From the NCBI RefSeq assembly GCF_013285385.1, contig NZ_CP054212.1, positions 3,596,001-3,660,000 of the forward strand: DNA of 64,000 bases, written 5' to 3'. Under the pieces are notes generated by a model, which saw only the letters and a program-made list of their open reading frames with translations, had not been told where the DNA came from and ran no database searches. Position 1 is the first letter of the stretch. Every line of letters begins with the position of its first letter. Origin of the DNA: Paramixta manurensis (lineage in GTDB: Bacteria; Pseudomonadota; Gammaproteobacteria; Enterobacterales; Enterobacteriaceae). This document shows, one piece after another, positions 50,927 to 58,866 of the stretch. The translations under genes were made by a program, and so were the position numbers.

Positions 50927-52048
50927 TTACACGGCGTAATGGCGAATCATCTCCCGATCAACCTCAATGCCCAGCCCGGGTCGGTTCGGGACGTGCATCA
51001 AGGGGCTAATCGAGAGATCGGTTAATTGTTCACGGAAAATATTCGGCGCGCGGTCAAGCTCCAGCAGCGCGGGCTGTTTTGCCATACGCGGCACCGCCAC
51101 CGGAATCGCCGACATCAGGTGTAACGTCGCCGCCAGCGAAATGCCCGATCCCCACTGATGGGGATAGCATTCCACGCCCCAGGCACTTGCCAGCGCGGCA
51201 ATATTCAGCGCTTCACTGATTCCGCCGCAGGCGGCCACATCGGGCTGCACAATATCCACGCAATCGGCATTCAGAAAGGCGCGGAAACCAAAACGCGTAT
51301 ATTCAGATTCACCGCCCGCAATCTTCATAGGGATCCGGCTTCTTAACGCGGCATAGGCGGCATAGTCATCCGGTAAAACCGGCTCTTCAAACCACGCGAT
51401 CTGCTCATCGGCAATTGACTGGGCAAAGGCGGTGGCTTCCTGCAGGGTATAGGCCCGGTTGGCATCGACCGCCAGCGCAGCCTGTGGGCCAATCCATTCC
51501 CGTACCCGCGCAACACGCTGCCGATCGGCGGCAAGGCTTAAGCCGCCCACTTTCATTTTGAACGCCTCAAACCCTTCCGCTAATGCGCTTTCCGCATCCC
51601 GCTCTATCTGCGCCATATCATCGTGCGGCGAGTAGTAAAAACTCGACGCGTAAGCGCCGATAGGCTGTGCCAAGTCGCCGCCCAGCAGTTCAGCGATCGG
51701 TTTATTCGCCTCTTTACCAAAAATATCCCACAGCGCGATATCAATGCCGGACAGCGCCGAAATCGCAATGCCCTTACGACCAAATTCGCGGCTACGGTTA
51801 TACATCATCTCCCACAAGGCGCGACGCTGTAGCGGGTTCTGACCAGTTAACAACGGCGCATACAGTTCTTTAATCAATGCCGCGTTGGCCTGCGCCGGGC
51901 CGAAGCACTCACCCCACCCGCTGATGCCTTGGTCGGTAAGCACTTCCACAATGCAATTAGCGCGCTTATCCCAGAACCATTGCGACATGCCAAATTTCTC
52001 CGACAGCGTATCGGTTACTACCCAGGTTTTTATCTCGGTAATTTTCAT
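50927..52048 (-). CDS. Enolase-superfamily (mandelate racemase group) acid-sugar dehydratase
   Basis: A 373-residue enzyme of the mandelate racemase subgroup. The catalytic pattern is complete: Lys164-x-Lys166 in FKMKVGG, metal ligands Asp195 (AVDANRAY), Glu221 (WFEEPV) and Glu247 (IAGGESEY), Asp270-His297 dyad (IVQPD; CYPHQWGSG) and Glu330 (ALLELDR). This subgroup dehydrates or racemises sugar acids. The exact acid (gluconate, galactarate, rhamnonate and others differ in the N-terminal 20s loop) cannot be fixed by eye. It forms an operon with the ACS transporter, downstream of a LacI regulator. Confidence 0.87.
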   Translation of the reverse strand: MKITEIKTWVVTDTLSEKFGMSQWFWDKRANCIVEVLTDQGISGWGECFGPAQANAALIKELYAPLLTGQNPLQRRALWEMMYNRSREFGRKGIAISALSGIDIALWDIFGKEANKPIAELLGGDLAQPIGAYASSFYYSPHDDMAQIERDAESALAEGFEAFKMKVGGLSLAADRQRVARVREWIGPQAALAVDANRAYTLQEATAFAQSIADEQIAWFEEPVLPDDYAAYAALRSRIPMKIAGGESEYTRFGFRAFLNADCVDIVQPDVAACGGISEALNIAALASAWGVECYPHQWGSGISLAATLHLMSAIPVAVPRMAKQPALLELDRAPNIFREQLTDLSISPLMHVPNRPGLGIEVDREMIRHYAV

Positions 52049-52065
52049 CTTAATCTCGCCGGTAA

Positions 52066-53079
52066 TTAGGTGGTTTCTCGGGCAATCAGGGAGAGCGGTA
52101 ACAGCGTGGTCGCCGTTTCCTTACGCGTTTTCTGACCATCCAGCATTAAAATCAGCTTACGCGCGGCGGTCAGCCCGATCTCATAGGTGGGTTGTGCAAT
52201 CACCGTCAACGGCTGGCGAATCAGCGGCGCCCAGTCGGTATCATCAAACCCAACCAGCAAGACATCGTGCGGTGGCGTGAGATGTAAAGCATTCAAGGCG
52301 GCAATGACGTGGAGCGTTAATTTGCCATTGGCGGTGATCAGCGCCTGTCTTTCCTGCGGGCGGGTATCAAGCTGCCGCCGTAGCCTATCCTGTAGCGCAT
52401 TACTTTCCAGCGCAGCCATTTCAAGGCAGTGACAGGTAATCTCTCTAAACGCCTCGCTGGCCGCTATCTGATTAAAGGTGGCGATGCGCTCAATACGGGG
52501 TGAAATATTCCCCGGTGCAGGTGTTAAAAAAGTAATCGCGCGGCATCCTTTTTGTTGCAGATGCTTCATTGCCAGGTCTATACCCTGCTGATTATCCACC
52601 GCCACGGTATTAATCGCGGCGCCGTTTATTTTTCTGCCAATCAACACCACCGGATAATCCAGCGATAATCCTTTGATAAAATTGTTGTTCTCTCCGGTGG
52701 TGTTAATGATGAAACCATCCACGCCTTTGGCAGTCATCTCCTCAATCAGATTGCGCTCGCGCTGTGCCGAATCTTTCGCATCGCAAATAAAAATAGTGTA
52801 GCCATGCTCGGAACACTGCTGCTCAATGCCGCGCAGAACATCCATCGAATAAGGATTAAAAATATCGGCCATTAATACCGCAATGGTTTTGCTTTTAGTA
52901 CTGCGTAACGAACGCGCAATATTACTGGGTTGATAGCCCATCCGCTCAATCGCTGCGGCAATTCGCTGGCGAGTTTCCTCGCTCATAGATTGATATTTCC
53001 CATTCAGGTAGCGAGAAATAGTCGCAGTAGATACGCCCACCATATTGGCAATATCTTTTATCGATGGCTTACTTTTCAT
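52066..53079 (-). CDS. LacI-family transcriptional regulator
   Basis: A 337-residue repressor. The N-terminal HTH and hinge helix are standard (SIKDIANMVGVSTATISRYLNGKY at residue 6; YQPSNIARSLRS near 49), followed by a periplasmic-binding-protein-like effector domain (TIAVLMADIFNPYSMDVLRGIEQ near 66; VLLVGFDDTDWAPLI near 270). It is the first gene of a LacI-dehydratase-MFS operon, with a perfect 22-bp operator 12 bases upstream, so autoregulation is expected. The KdgR/GntR-like sequence suits a sugar-acid effector. Confidence 0.88.
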   Translation of the reverse strand: MKSKPSIKDIANMVGVSTATISRYLNGKYQSMSEETRQRIAAAIERMGYQPSNIARSLRSTKSKTIAVLMADIFNPYSMDVLRGIEQQCSEHGYTIFICDAKDSAQRERNLIEEMTAKGVDGFIINTTGENNNFIKGLSLDYPVVLIGRKINGAAINTVAVDNQQGIDLAMKHLQQKGCRAITFLTPAPGNISPRIERIATFNQIAASEAFREITCHCLEMAALESNALQDRLRRQLDTRPQERQALITANGKLTLHVIAALNALHLTPPHDVLLVGFDDTDWAPLIRQPLTVIAQPTYEIGLTAARKLILMLDGQKTRKETATTLLPLSLIARETT

Positions 53080-53090
53080 TATTTATCATA

Positions 53091-53112
53091 TTTAGGTAAT
53101 CGATTACCTAAA
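53091..53112. promoter_or_regulatory. LacI-family operator, perfect 22-bp palindrome
   Basis: The sequence TTTAGGTAATCGATTACC plus TAAA is a perfect inverted repeat centred on CG (53101-53102), the usual centre of LacI-family operators. It lies 12-33 bases upstream of the lacI-type gene and must overlap its promoter or leader. Confidence 0.8.
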
Positions 53113-53210
53113 TACTAACCTAAAGGCTAAAGGACGATCCGTGATCGCGCACACATTACTGCTCAGCCTCGTAGGCTAACGCTGAGATCATCAGGAGGGG
53201 AAAAAGGAAG

Positions 53211-53966
53211 TTACTGGTAGCGAATCTCGCCGAAATACTCGGACAGCACGCAGTAGCGGCAATATTCAAACGGTTCGTTGGTATTGCTCAAGAAGGTTTG
53301 CCGGGCGACCGATAACAACGGCGTTTGCGACGGCAGGTGCAACAGGTCACACAGCTCTGGCGAAGGCAGAATCGCCTCGATTTTCTCAACGGCTGAACCA
53401 ATCGCGATCGCGTAATCGGCCTTCAACCGCTCATACAACGATTGGTTTTCCAGATCCTGCGGTTTGAGTTTCAAACCGGGGAAAAACGACAGGTTAAGAT
53501 AAATTTTTTCGTGGTTGAACGGTTTCCCTTCGGCAAAGCGCACGCGTGAGATAAACAAGTACTTATTTTTAGCAGGCAGGTTTAATCCATCCAACAACGC
53601 ATCACGCGCGCCGCGCGTCTCCATCTCCAGAATATGGTTTTCAATCCGTATGTGCGAAAAGCTCAGGTCGGAAGTGATACCACGAAAGGTGTGACCATAA
53701 TTCACCCCTTCGGGTAAAGCGTTTACCACCGATCCGGTGCCGCGTTGTGAAGCGATAATCCCACTGTCAACCAACTCATTCCACGCCTGCTTTACCACAA
53801 TTAGCGAGACATCAAACTGGCGCGCAATCTCTTTTTGCGTCGGTAAACGGTCGCCAATGCGCCAGGTGCCAGACAAAATCTGGTGACAAATAATCGAATA
53901 GAGTTGTTTGTATAACGGCGTATAGCTCGCTTTATCAACGACCAACCTGATACCTCGTTTATCCAT
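53211..53966 (-). CDS. GntR-family regulator with UTRA-type sensor (YegW-like)
   Basis: A 251-residue GntR/HutC-type regulator. The winged helix is at residues 15-80 (YTPLYKQLYSIICHQILSGTW, RLPTQKEIARQFDVSLIVVKQAWNEL, GIIASQRGTGSVV); the remainder is a chorismate-lyase-fold UTRA domain that senses a small ligand. It is the last gene of the operon GPH transporter, PfkB kinase, DraG-fold hydrolase, regulator, 36 bases after the hydrolase. E. coli YegW is its counterpart by context. Confidence 0.83.
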   Translation of the reverse strand: MDKRGIRLVVDKASYTPLYKQLYSIICHQILSGTWRIGDRLPTQKEIARQFDVSLIVVKQAWNELVDSGIIASQRGTGSVVNALPEGVNYGHTFRGITSDLSFSHIRIENHILEMETRGARDALLDGLNLPAKNKYLFISRVRFAEGKPFNHEKIYLNLSFFPGLKLKPQDLENQSLYERLKADYAIAIGSAVEKIEAILPSPELCDLLHLPSQTPLLSVARQTFLSNTNEPFEYCRYCVLSEYFGEIRYQ

Positions 53967-54002
53967 CCCTGCGGGGAGGAAGCCCCTCCCCTACACGCTC
54001 GA

Positions 54003-55043
54003 CTACGCCGTAATGGAACGCGCCAGCGTCTCAAGAGAGAAATGATTCATCCGATCTAAGGTTGCCAGATAGTCGGCGGGGAAAGCCGCCGCGCCGTGGT
54101 ATGCCCCGGCAATAGCGCCCACCATGGTGGCAACCGTATCGGTATCATTACCAATGTTTACCGCGGAAATAATAGCATCAACCGGTTGGCTCGGACAGCA
54201 GGCAAACAGGCCAAATGCAACCGGAACGGCTTCACTCACATGCAGCCCGGTGCCGATAATATCGTTCAACTCAACAATCGCGGTTTCCCAATGACGGTGG
54301 CGGCGACCAATGGCGACCGCCAGTTCAATACGGCGTCCAACCGACGGGCCGGCTATCTCCGCGGCTCCCTGCTGCTCCGCCAGCATCAGCCCTTTATCCG
54401 CGCCATAGATCCCGGCGGCAATAATGGACTCCGCGCTAGCCGATGCCGAAAGCGCTTCGCTAACCGCTGCCGCCATCGCGGCCGCACCAGACATCGCCAG
54501 CCAATTCGGATGGGTAAAACGCGCAATATCCAGCGCACACTGAATGGCTGCCTCAATATTGTCCGGATGGAGCACCGCAGCCGGCCAGATTTTCATCGCC
54601 GAGCCATTGGTGGCCGCCGCATTGCCGCCATTGATAATCTGTACTGATTGTTTCTCTCCTTCCAGCTCGCCCTGTAATGACGCGCGATTATCATTGAAGA
54701 TAGCCTTCATCGCCGCCCGGGTGGTCGGGCCGGTAAAGTTGGCGTAAAAGGGGTAGTCGATCCAACGCTGAAAGGCCGCTTTCATCGCTTCAGCGCTGGC
54801 TTTTTTGTCGTGCGCCAGCATCGCTTCCAGAATGTAACGCGCCTGGATAAAATCGTCGGTACACATCCCCGCCTCATTACAGCGCCCAAAGGTATCCGCT
54901 GGCGGCTTTTGGAAAGTGGTTACCCAACCGCCGAATAACTGTTTAATTTGCCGCTGAGTACGCACCTCGGTTGCGGCGCCCATTGCATCTCCGGCGGCGG
55001 CGCCGATCAAGCAGCCCAACGTTTTTTCATAGTTCGCGTTCAT
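54003..55043 (-). CDS. ADP-ribosylglycohydrolase-fold protein (DraG/YegU-like)
   Basis: A 346-residue all-helical metal-dependent hydrolase of the DraG family. The dinuclear metal motifs are GAAAGDAMGAATE near residue 14, CTDDFIQARYILEA near 61 and GNDTDTVATMVGAIAGA near 297; the usual TDDT of DraG is TDDF here, which removes one Thr ligand. Family members remove ADP-ribose from proteins or cleave small N-glycosides. The neighbours (kinase, sugar transporter) suggest a small nucleoside-like or N-glycosidic substrate. It is coupled to the kinase gene by a one-base overlap (TAATG). Confidence 0.83.
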   Translation of the reverse strand: MNANYEKTLGCLIGAAAGDAMGAATEVRTQRQIKQLFGGWVTTFQKPPADTFGRCNEAGMCTDDFIQARYILEAMLAHDKKASAEAMKAAFQRWIDYPFYANFTGPTTRAAMKAIFNDNRASLQGELEGEKQSVQIINGGNAAATNGSAMKIWPAAVLHPDNIEAAIQCALDIARFTHPNWLAMSGAAAMAAAVSEALSASASAESIIAAGIYGADKGLMLAEQQGAAEIAGPSVGRRIELAVAIGRRHRHWETAIVELNDIIGTGLHVSEAVPVAFGLFACCPSQPVDAIISAVNIGNDTDTVATMVGAIAGAYHGAAAFPADYLATLDRMNHFSLETLARSITA

Positions 55044-56014
55044 TAATGATCTCCCTGGTGTGGTATGACGGCAGACGCCAACGTCTGCGTAGAGTAAAAA
55101 GCGGCCAGCTCCGCCGCATTAGGCAAGGCGGTCATCGCGCCCTTACGCGTGACCGCTGCCGAGCCACAGAAATTCGCGGTGTGTATCGCCCGCTCAAGTG
55201 AGTGATGGCGCCAGTCTGTGAGATGTGAGAGTTCGCTGAGCAAACCGCCAACAAAGGCATCTCCCGCTCCGGTGGTATCAATCACCGCTGCCGGTACTGC
55301 CGGAAAATGGTGTTCTTCACCGCGATGGATAAGCCACGCGCCTGCTTCACCCAGTGAAATAATGGTGGTTTCACAGCCGAGGTCGCGGGCAAAGTAACGT
55401 GCCTCACGCCACGTTTTGTGGCCGGTGAGCCGACAGAGTTCGTCATCGGATACTTTGCAAATATCCGCCCGCGCCAGCGCAGACTCAATTTGTGGCAGAA
55501 TATCTTGCGTCTCCTCCCACATCGCCTCGCGCAGGTTGACATCAAACAGCACATATCCTCCGGCGCGCCGAATACGCTCCGCCCCGTGCAGACAAGCGTC
55601 GCGCGACGGCTGGCGCGCCAGGCCGATGGAGTTGAAGTAGAACCACTCCTCTGCCTGGAAAACCGGGAGATCGGCGTCACAGACAAAGCTATCGGCACTG
55701 GGCGTGACCAAATAGCTAAACGAGCGTTCACCATTCTCCGCGAGGTCAACAATCAGGACGGCGGTTTTTAACTGTGGGTCCAGATATAACTGCTCAATTG
55801 CTACGCCTTCGCGACGCAGGGTTTGCGCCAGAAAGTGACCGACCGGATCCAGCCCCAAACGCCCGATAAACCCGCAGCGCGCGCCGAGACGCGCCACGCA
55901 CACCGCCACATTGGCCGCCGCGCCGCCAGGACATTTCAAATAATGTTGCTCATCATCAGGCACCAAATCGACCGACGCGTCGCCGATAACCCAAATTTTG
56001 CTGCCGTTATGCAT
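55043..56014 (-). CDS. PfkB-family carbohydrate kinase (YegV-like)
   Basis: A 323-residue ribokinase-fold kinase. The N-terminal sugar-binding region has PGGAAANVAVCVARLG near residue 30; the ATP site and catalytic base are in DTTGAGDAFVGGLLSEL near 245. It resembles fructokinases and aminoimidazole-riboside kinases. It is one base from the transporter gene's stop and overlaps the DraG-fold gene, so the sugar freed by the hydrolase is probably phosphorylated here. Confidence 0.85.
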   Translation of the reverse strand: MHNGSKIWVIGDASVDLVPDDEQHYLKCPGGAAANVAVCVARLGARCGFIGRLGLDPVGHFLAQTLRREGVAIEQLYLDPQLKTAVLIVDLAENGERSFSYLVTPSADSFVCDADLPVFQAEEWFYFNSIGLARQPSRDACLHGAERIRRAGGYVLFDVNLREAMWEETQDILPQIESALARADICKVSDDELCRLTGHKTWREARYFARDLGCETTIISLGEAGAWLIHRGEEHHFPAVPAAVIDTTGAGDAFVGGLLSELSHLTDWRHHSLERAIHTANFCGSAAVTRKGAMTALPNAAELAAFYSTQTLASAVIPHQGDH

Positions 56015-56015
56015 C

Positions 56016-57347
56016 TTAACCTCGCTTCGCCAATGCGATTTTTAAGTCCGCATAATAGTGATTATTAATCAAATAGCGTTTCATGATTAAACCAATAATG
56101 AGATGAAAGACGGCCGGAATAAGCGTCATCATTAGTGCAATACCGGTTAATGAACTGGCGGTTTGCTGCGCATCAGGCTGATAACCAAAATGGTTTAATA
56201 AGAAACCTAACACGCCGCCAGCGATACCCATGCCAAATTTCTGGAAAAACAAAATCCCGCCGAAAGCCAGACCAGAAACACGTTTACCGGTTTTATTCTC
56301 ACCATAATCGACGGCCTCGGCGATCGATGACCAAAATATTGGCATTTGCATATCGCAGAAGTAATTAATCAGGAAGTAAAAAATAAATGCCAGCCAGAGA
56401 TTGTTTTGCCCAACGACGAAATACATGCCAAGGCTTAATGCAAAGGTAATTAATTGCGTATAACGGAATAGTTTAATTTTGTCGTAGTGGCGGGTAATCC
56501 AGGTAGTTGATATCATCGCCAAAATCGAGGCCACCACGCCCGCCGTCAGGAACGGCGAAATCAGTGCGTCGCCGCCGTGGAGGTAATATTTGGCATAGTA
56601 GGCCGCCACCGAACCACGGATCACATATCCGCACATTAGCAGCATAATCACCACACCGAGGAGTAACCACTGGTCGTTGCGTAGCAGCAGCTTAAACTGC
56701 TCGGCAGGCCGCATCGTTGGGATCTCCGGGCGGCTGCGCTCCCGGGTAGTCAGGAAGCAGAAAATAAATAACAGCGCGCCCAGCAGCCCCATGATCCCCA
56801 TAGAGATTTGATAACCGTGCGCTTTACTGCCTTGCCCTAACCAGACCGCCATCATCGGGACGACAATCGTGACCAAAAACGCGGCGATTTTAGTCATCAC
56901 AAACCGATAACCATTGGCGCTAAGACGCTCCTGCGGATCGTCGGTAATCACCCCAATTAACGAAATATAAGGAATGGTGATCGCAGTATAAATCACCGTC
57001 ATCAGGATATAAGTAAAATACGCCCACGCCAGTTTGAGCGTGTAATCGACATCCGGTGTAATGAACATTAAGTAAATAGCAAAACCAAACGGAATCGCGA
57101 ACCATAATAAATAAGGGCGATAACGTCCCCAGCGCGTATTCACTTTGTCAGTATAGATCCCCATTAGCGGGTCGATAATTGCGTCAATAGAGCGAACTAC
57201 AACAAATAAAATCCCGACATCGGATGCATGTAAACCATAAATATCCGTGTAGAACCAGGCAAGAATGAGTTGCATGGCGACAATAATAATATTGACCGCC
57301 ATATCACCCGCGCCAAACCCCACCTTTTCAATGACCGATAATTTCAT
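56016..57347 (-). CDS. GPH-family sugar:cation symporter
   Basis: A 443-residue transporter of the glycoside-pentoside-hexuronide family (MelB, YicJ type), with 12 hydrophobic segments. GFGAGDMAVNIIIVAMQ near residue 11 and DPLMGIYTDKVNTRWGRYRPYLLW near 60 are family signatures, the latter including the cation-site Asp and the loop Arg-Pro. It is the first gene of the operon. In E. coli yegTUVW the first gene is a nucleoside transporter of a different family, so the imported compound may differ. I use the second ATG, eight bases from AAGG. Confidence 0.87.
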   Translation of the reverse strand: MKLSVIEKVGFGAGDMAVNIIIVAMQLILAWFYTDIYGLHASDVGILFVVVRSIDAIIDPLMGIYTDKVNTRWGRYRPYLLWFAIPFGFAIYLMFITPDVDYTLKLAWAYFTYILMTVIYTAITIPYISLIGVITDDPQERLSANGYRFVMTKIAAFLVTIVVPMMAVWLGQGSKAHGYQISMGIMGLLGALLFIFCFLTTRERSRPEIPTMRPAEQFKLLLRNDQWLLLGVVIMLLMCGYVIRGSVAAYYAKYYLHGGDALISPFLTAGVVASILAMISTTWITRHYDKIKLFRYTQLITFALSLGMYFVVGQNNLWLAFIFYFLINYFCDMQMPIFWSSIAEAVDYGENKTGKRVSGLAFGGILFFQKFGMGIAGGVLGFLLNHFGYQPDAQQTASSLTGIALMMTLIPAVFHLIIGLIMKRYLINNHYYADLKIALAKRG

Positions 57348-57474
57348 GTGCATACCTTTATAAGATAAATCGTTAACGGCAGCGCCGATCTAAGCAGAAG
57401 GCATTTTTGTTTGCAGCGAAAGCATTCCCTGTAATGTTGGTACGCTTCTACTATAGGACTCCGTTAAAAAATAT

Positions 57475-57496
57475 AAAGGTATACTATTATACTTTT
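57475..57496. promoter_or_regulatory. GntR-type operator candidate of the GPH-kinase-hydrolase operon
   Basis: AAAGGTATACTATTATACTT followed by TT is an imperfect dyad matching its own complement at 18 of 22 positions (core GTATA...TATAC). It lies about 128 bases upstream of the transporter start and resembles HutC-subfamily operators, which often have GT-N-TA-N-AC centres. Confidence 0.5.
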
Positions 57497-57606
57497 TGAT
57501 CGCCATCACATAAATGCCTACCCTGTCCTGACGCGCGCAGCAGAGGTTGAGGAGGTTACGTTCCGATGGTGGCGACGGATTGATTGGAGAGAATGACGCA
57601 CAGATA

Positions 57607-57642
57607 ACCTCGCGCCCATTCGGTGCGGAACGAGCGCGAGGT
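57607..57642 (-). terminator. Hairpin after the epimerase-like gene
   Basis: ACCTCGCGC and GCGCGAGGT form a perfect nine-base stem with an 18-base loop, 38 bases past the epimerase-like stop. On the minus strand it is followed by TATCTG, not a clean U tract. Confidence 0.5.
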
Positions 57643-57679
57643 GAGTAAGGTTAGCCTGATGAACGCCTGGGACGCAGGT

Positions 57680-58591
57680 TTAGTCACGCCGCAGGTTTTT
57701 TATCGCTGAATAATCCATATTTTTGAGATCTTCAAGCAACCCTGGCCCGCCTGGCGTCCAGCCCAATTGCTGACGCGTCCATGTCGCAGAGGCCGGTAAA
57801 TCTTTATCGGCAAATAATGCCAGCCAACCAAAATGCTGTGACGCCTGTTGCGCTGACAATGAAACCAGCGGCAAATCAAGGCCCGCGCCAATCACCTGCG
57901 CGATGTCCTTCACCGCCACGCCCTCCTCGGCAACCGCGTTGTAGCGCGCGCCCGTGCGCCCATGATCCAGCGCCAGACGATACAGCGCCGCCACATCCAG
58001 GACATGGGCAGCCGGCCAGCGATTACGCCCTTCATTGACCCACGCAACCTGCCCTTTCTGCCATGAAATTTCGATAAACGGCGAGACAAGCCCCTGCTTC
58101 ACGGTGTTGTGTACCTGCGGGAGCCGTATGACACGCACATCGATCCCCTGCTGTAAGGCAATGTTCCCTTCCAGCTCAGACGCAATACGCGGGTTCGGGT
58201 GATTAACGTCAAAGAGATCCTCGCGCGCCGGTTGCCCATTACCGGCATCGCCAATACCGGTTCCTGAAGTAATCAGCAAAGGCCGCGCGGAACCTTTAAG
58301 CTCAGCCGCTAGCGCTTTAATTACTCGTCTGTCTTTTTCGCAGTTGGCGACAAAATTCGAAAAGTCGTGATCAAAAGCGGTGTGAATGACTGCGTCAGCC
58401 TTTGCGGCGCCAGCGCTCAACCCAGACGGATCTTCAAGCGTACCGCGATGTACTTCAACACCCACGCGTTTCAGCGCCTCGGCGCTCGCCTCCGATCTTG
58501 CCAGCCCGATGACCTGATGCCCGGCAGCAATCAGTTCGGGTACGATGTGAGAACCAATAAATCCACTGGCACCTGTCAAAAATACTCGCAT
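57680..58591 (-). CDS. NAD(P)-binding extended-SDR/epimerase-like protein
   Basis: A 303-residue NAD-dependent epimerase/dehydratase-fold protein. The cofactor motif MRVFLTGASGFIGSHIV opens the protein; LARSEASAEAL near residue 30 suggests NADP preference. The canonical YxxxK is absent at the usual place (the stretch near 135 reads NPRIASELEGN), so it may be a sensor- or reductase-like member of the NmrA/atypical group. It stands alone, divergent from the CirA-like receptor. The ribosome site (AGGAGGT) is strong. Confidence 0.78.
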   Translation of the reverse strand: MRVFLTGASGFIGSHIVPELIAAGHQVIGLARSEASAEALKRVGVEVHRGTLEDPSGLSAGAAKADAVIHTAFDHDFSNFVANCEKDRRVIKALAAELKGSARPLLITSGTGIGDAGNGQPAREDLFDVNHPNPRIASELEGNIALQQGIDVRVIRLPQVHNTVKQGLVSPFIEISWQKGQVAWVNEGRNRWPAAHVLDVAALYRLALDHGRTGARYNAVAEEGVAVKDIAQVIGAGLDLPLVSLSAQQASQHFGWLALFADKDLPASATWTRQQLGWTPGGPGLLEDLKNMDYSAIKNLRRD

Positions 58592-58732
58592 TCAAGACCT
58601 CCTACGTTGGATTAGTGATGCGCTCGAATGCAGTATAACCACCTGATATAATTATATAAGTAGTGTAATTATCCTGGTATAAGCTTTAACAGGCAACGCG
58701 CGTTTCTGCTGCATAAACGACAAAATACAAAT

Positions 58733-58747
58733 GATAATTAATATCAT
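58733..58747. promoter_or_regulatory. Fur box upstream of the CirA-like receptor
   Basis: TGATAATTAATATCA matches the 7-1-7 Fur consensus at 13 of 14 defined positions. It lies 120 bases upstream of the receptor start, within an AT-rich promoter region that is shared with the divergent epimerase-like gene. Confidence 0.8.
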
Positions 58748-58866
58748 TAATGTTTACATCCTGACATATTTTTGTACAATCCTTTCCGTTTCATCTTCCA
58801 TCAAGGTGCTTGTTTTGCAGGACAGCAGGATGGACTCACCGACCGATCAAATGGAATGGATTGACT

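Larger units (their letters stand above)
57354..57679. other. Intergenic region upstream of the GPH operon
   Basis: 326 bases with no gene. It contains a GntR-type dyad at 57475-57496, suited to control of the GPH operon, and a strong hairpin at 57607-57642 after the epimerase-like gene. Nothing else is recognisable. Confidence 0.5.
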
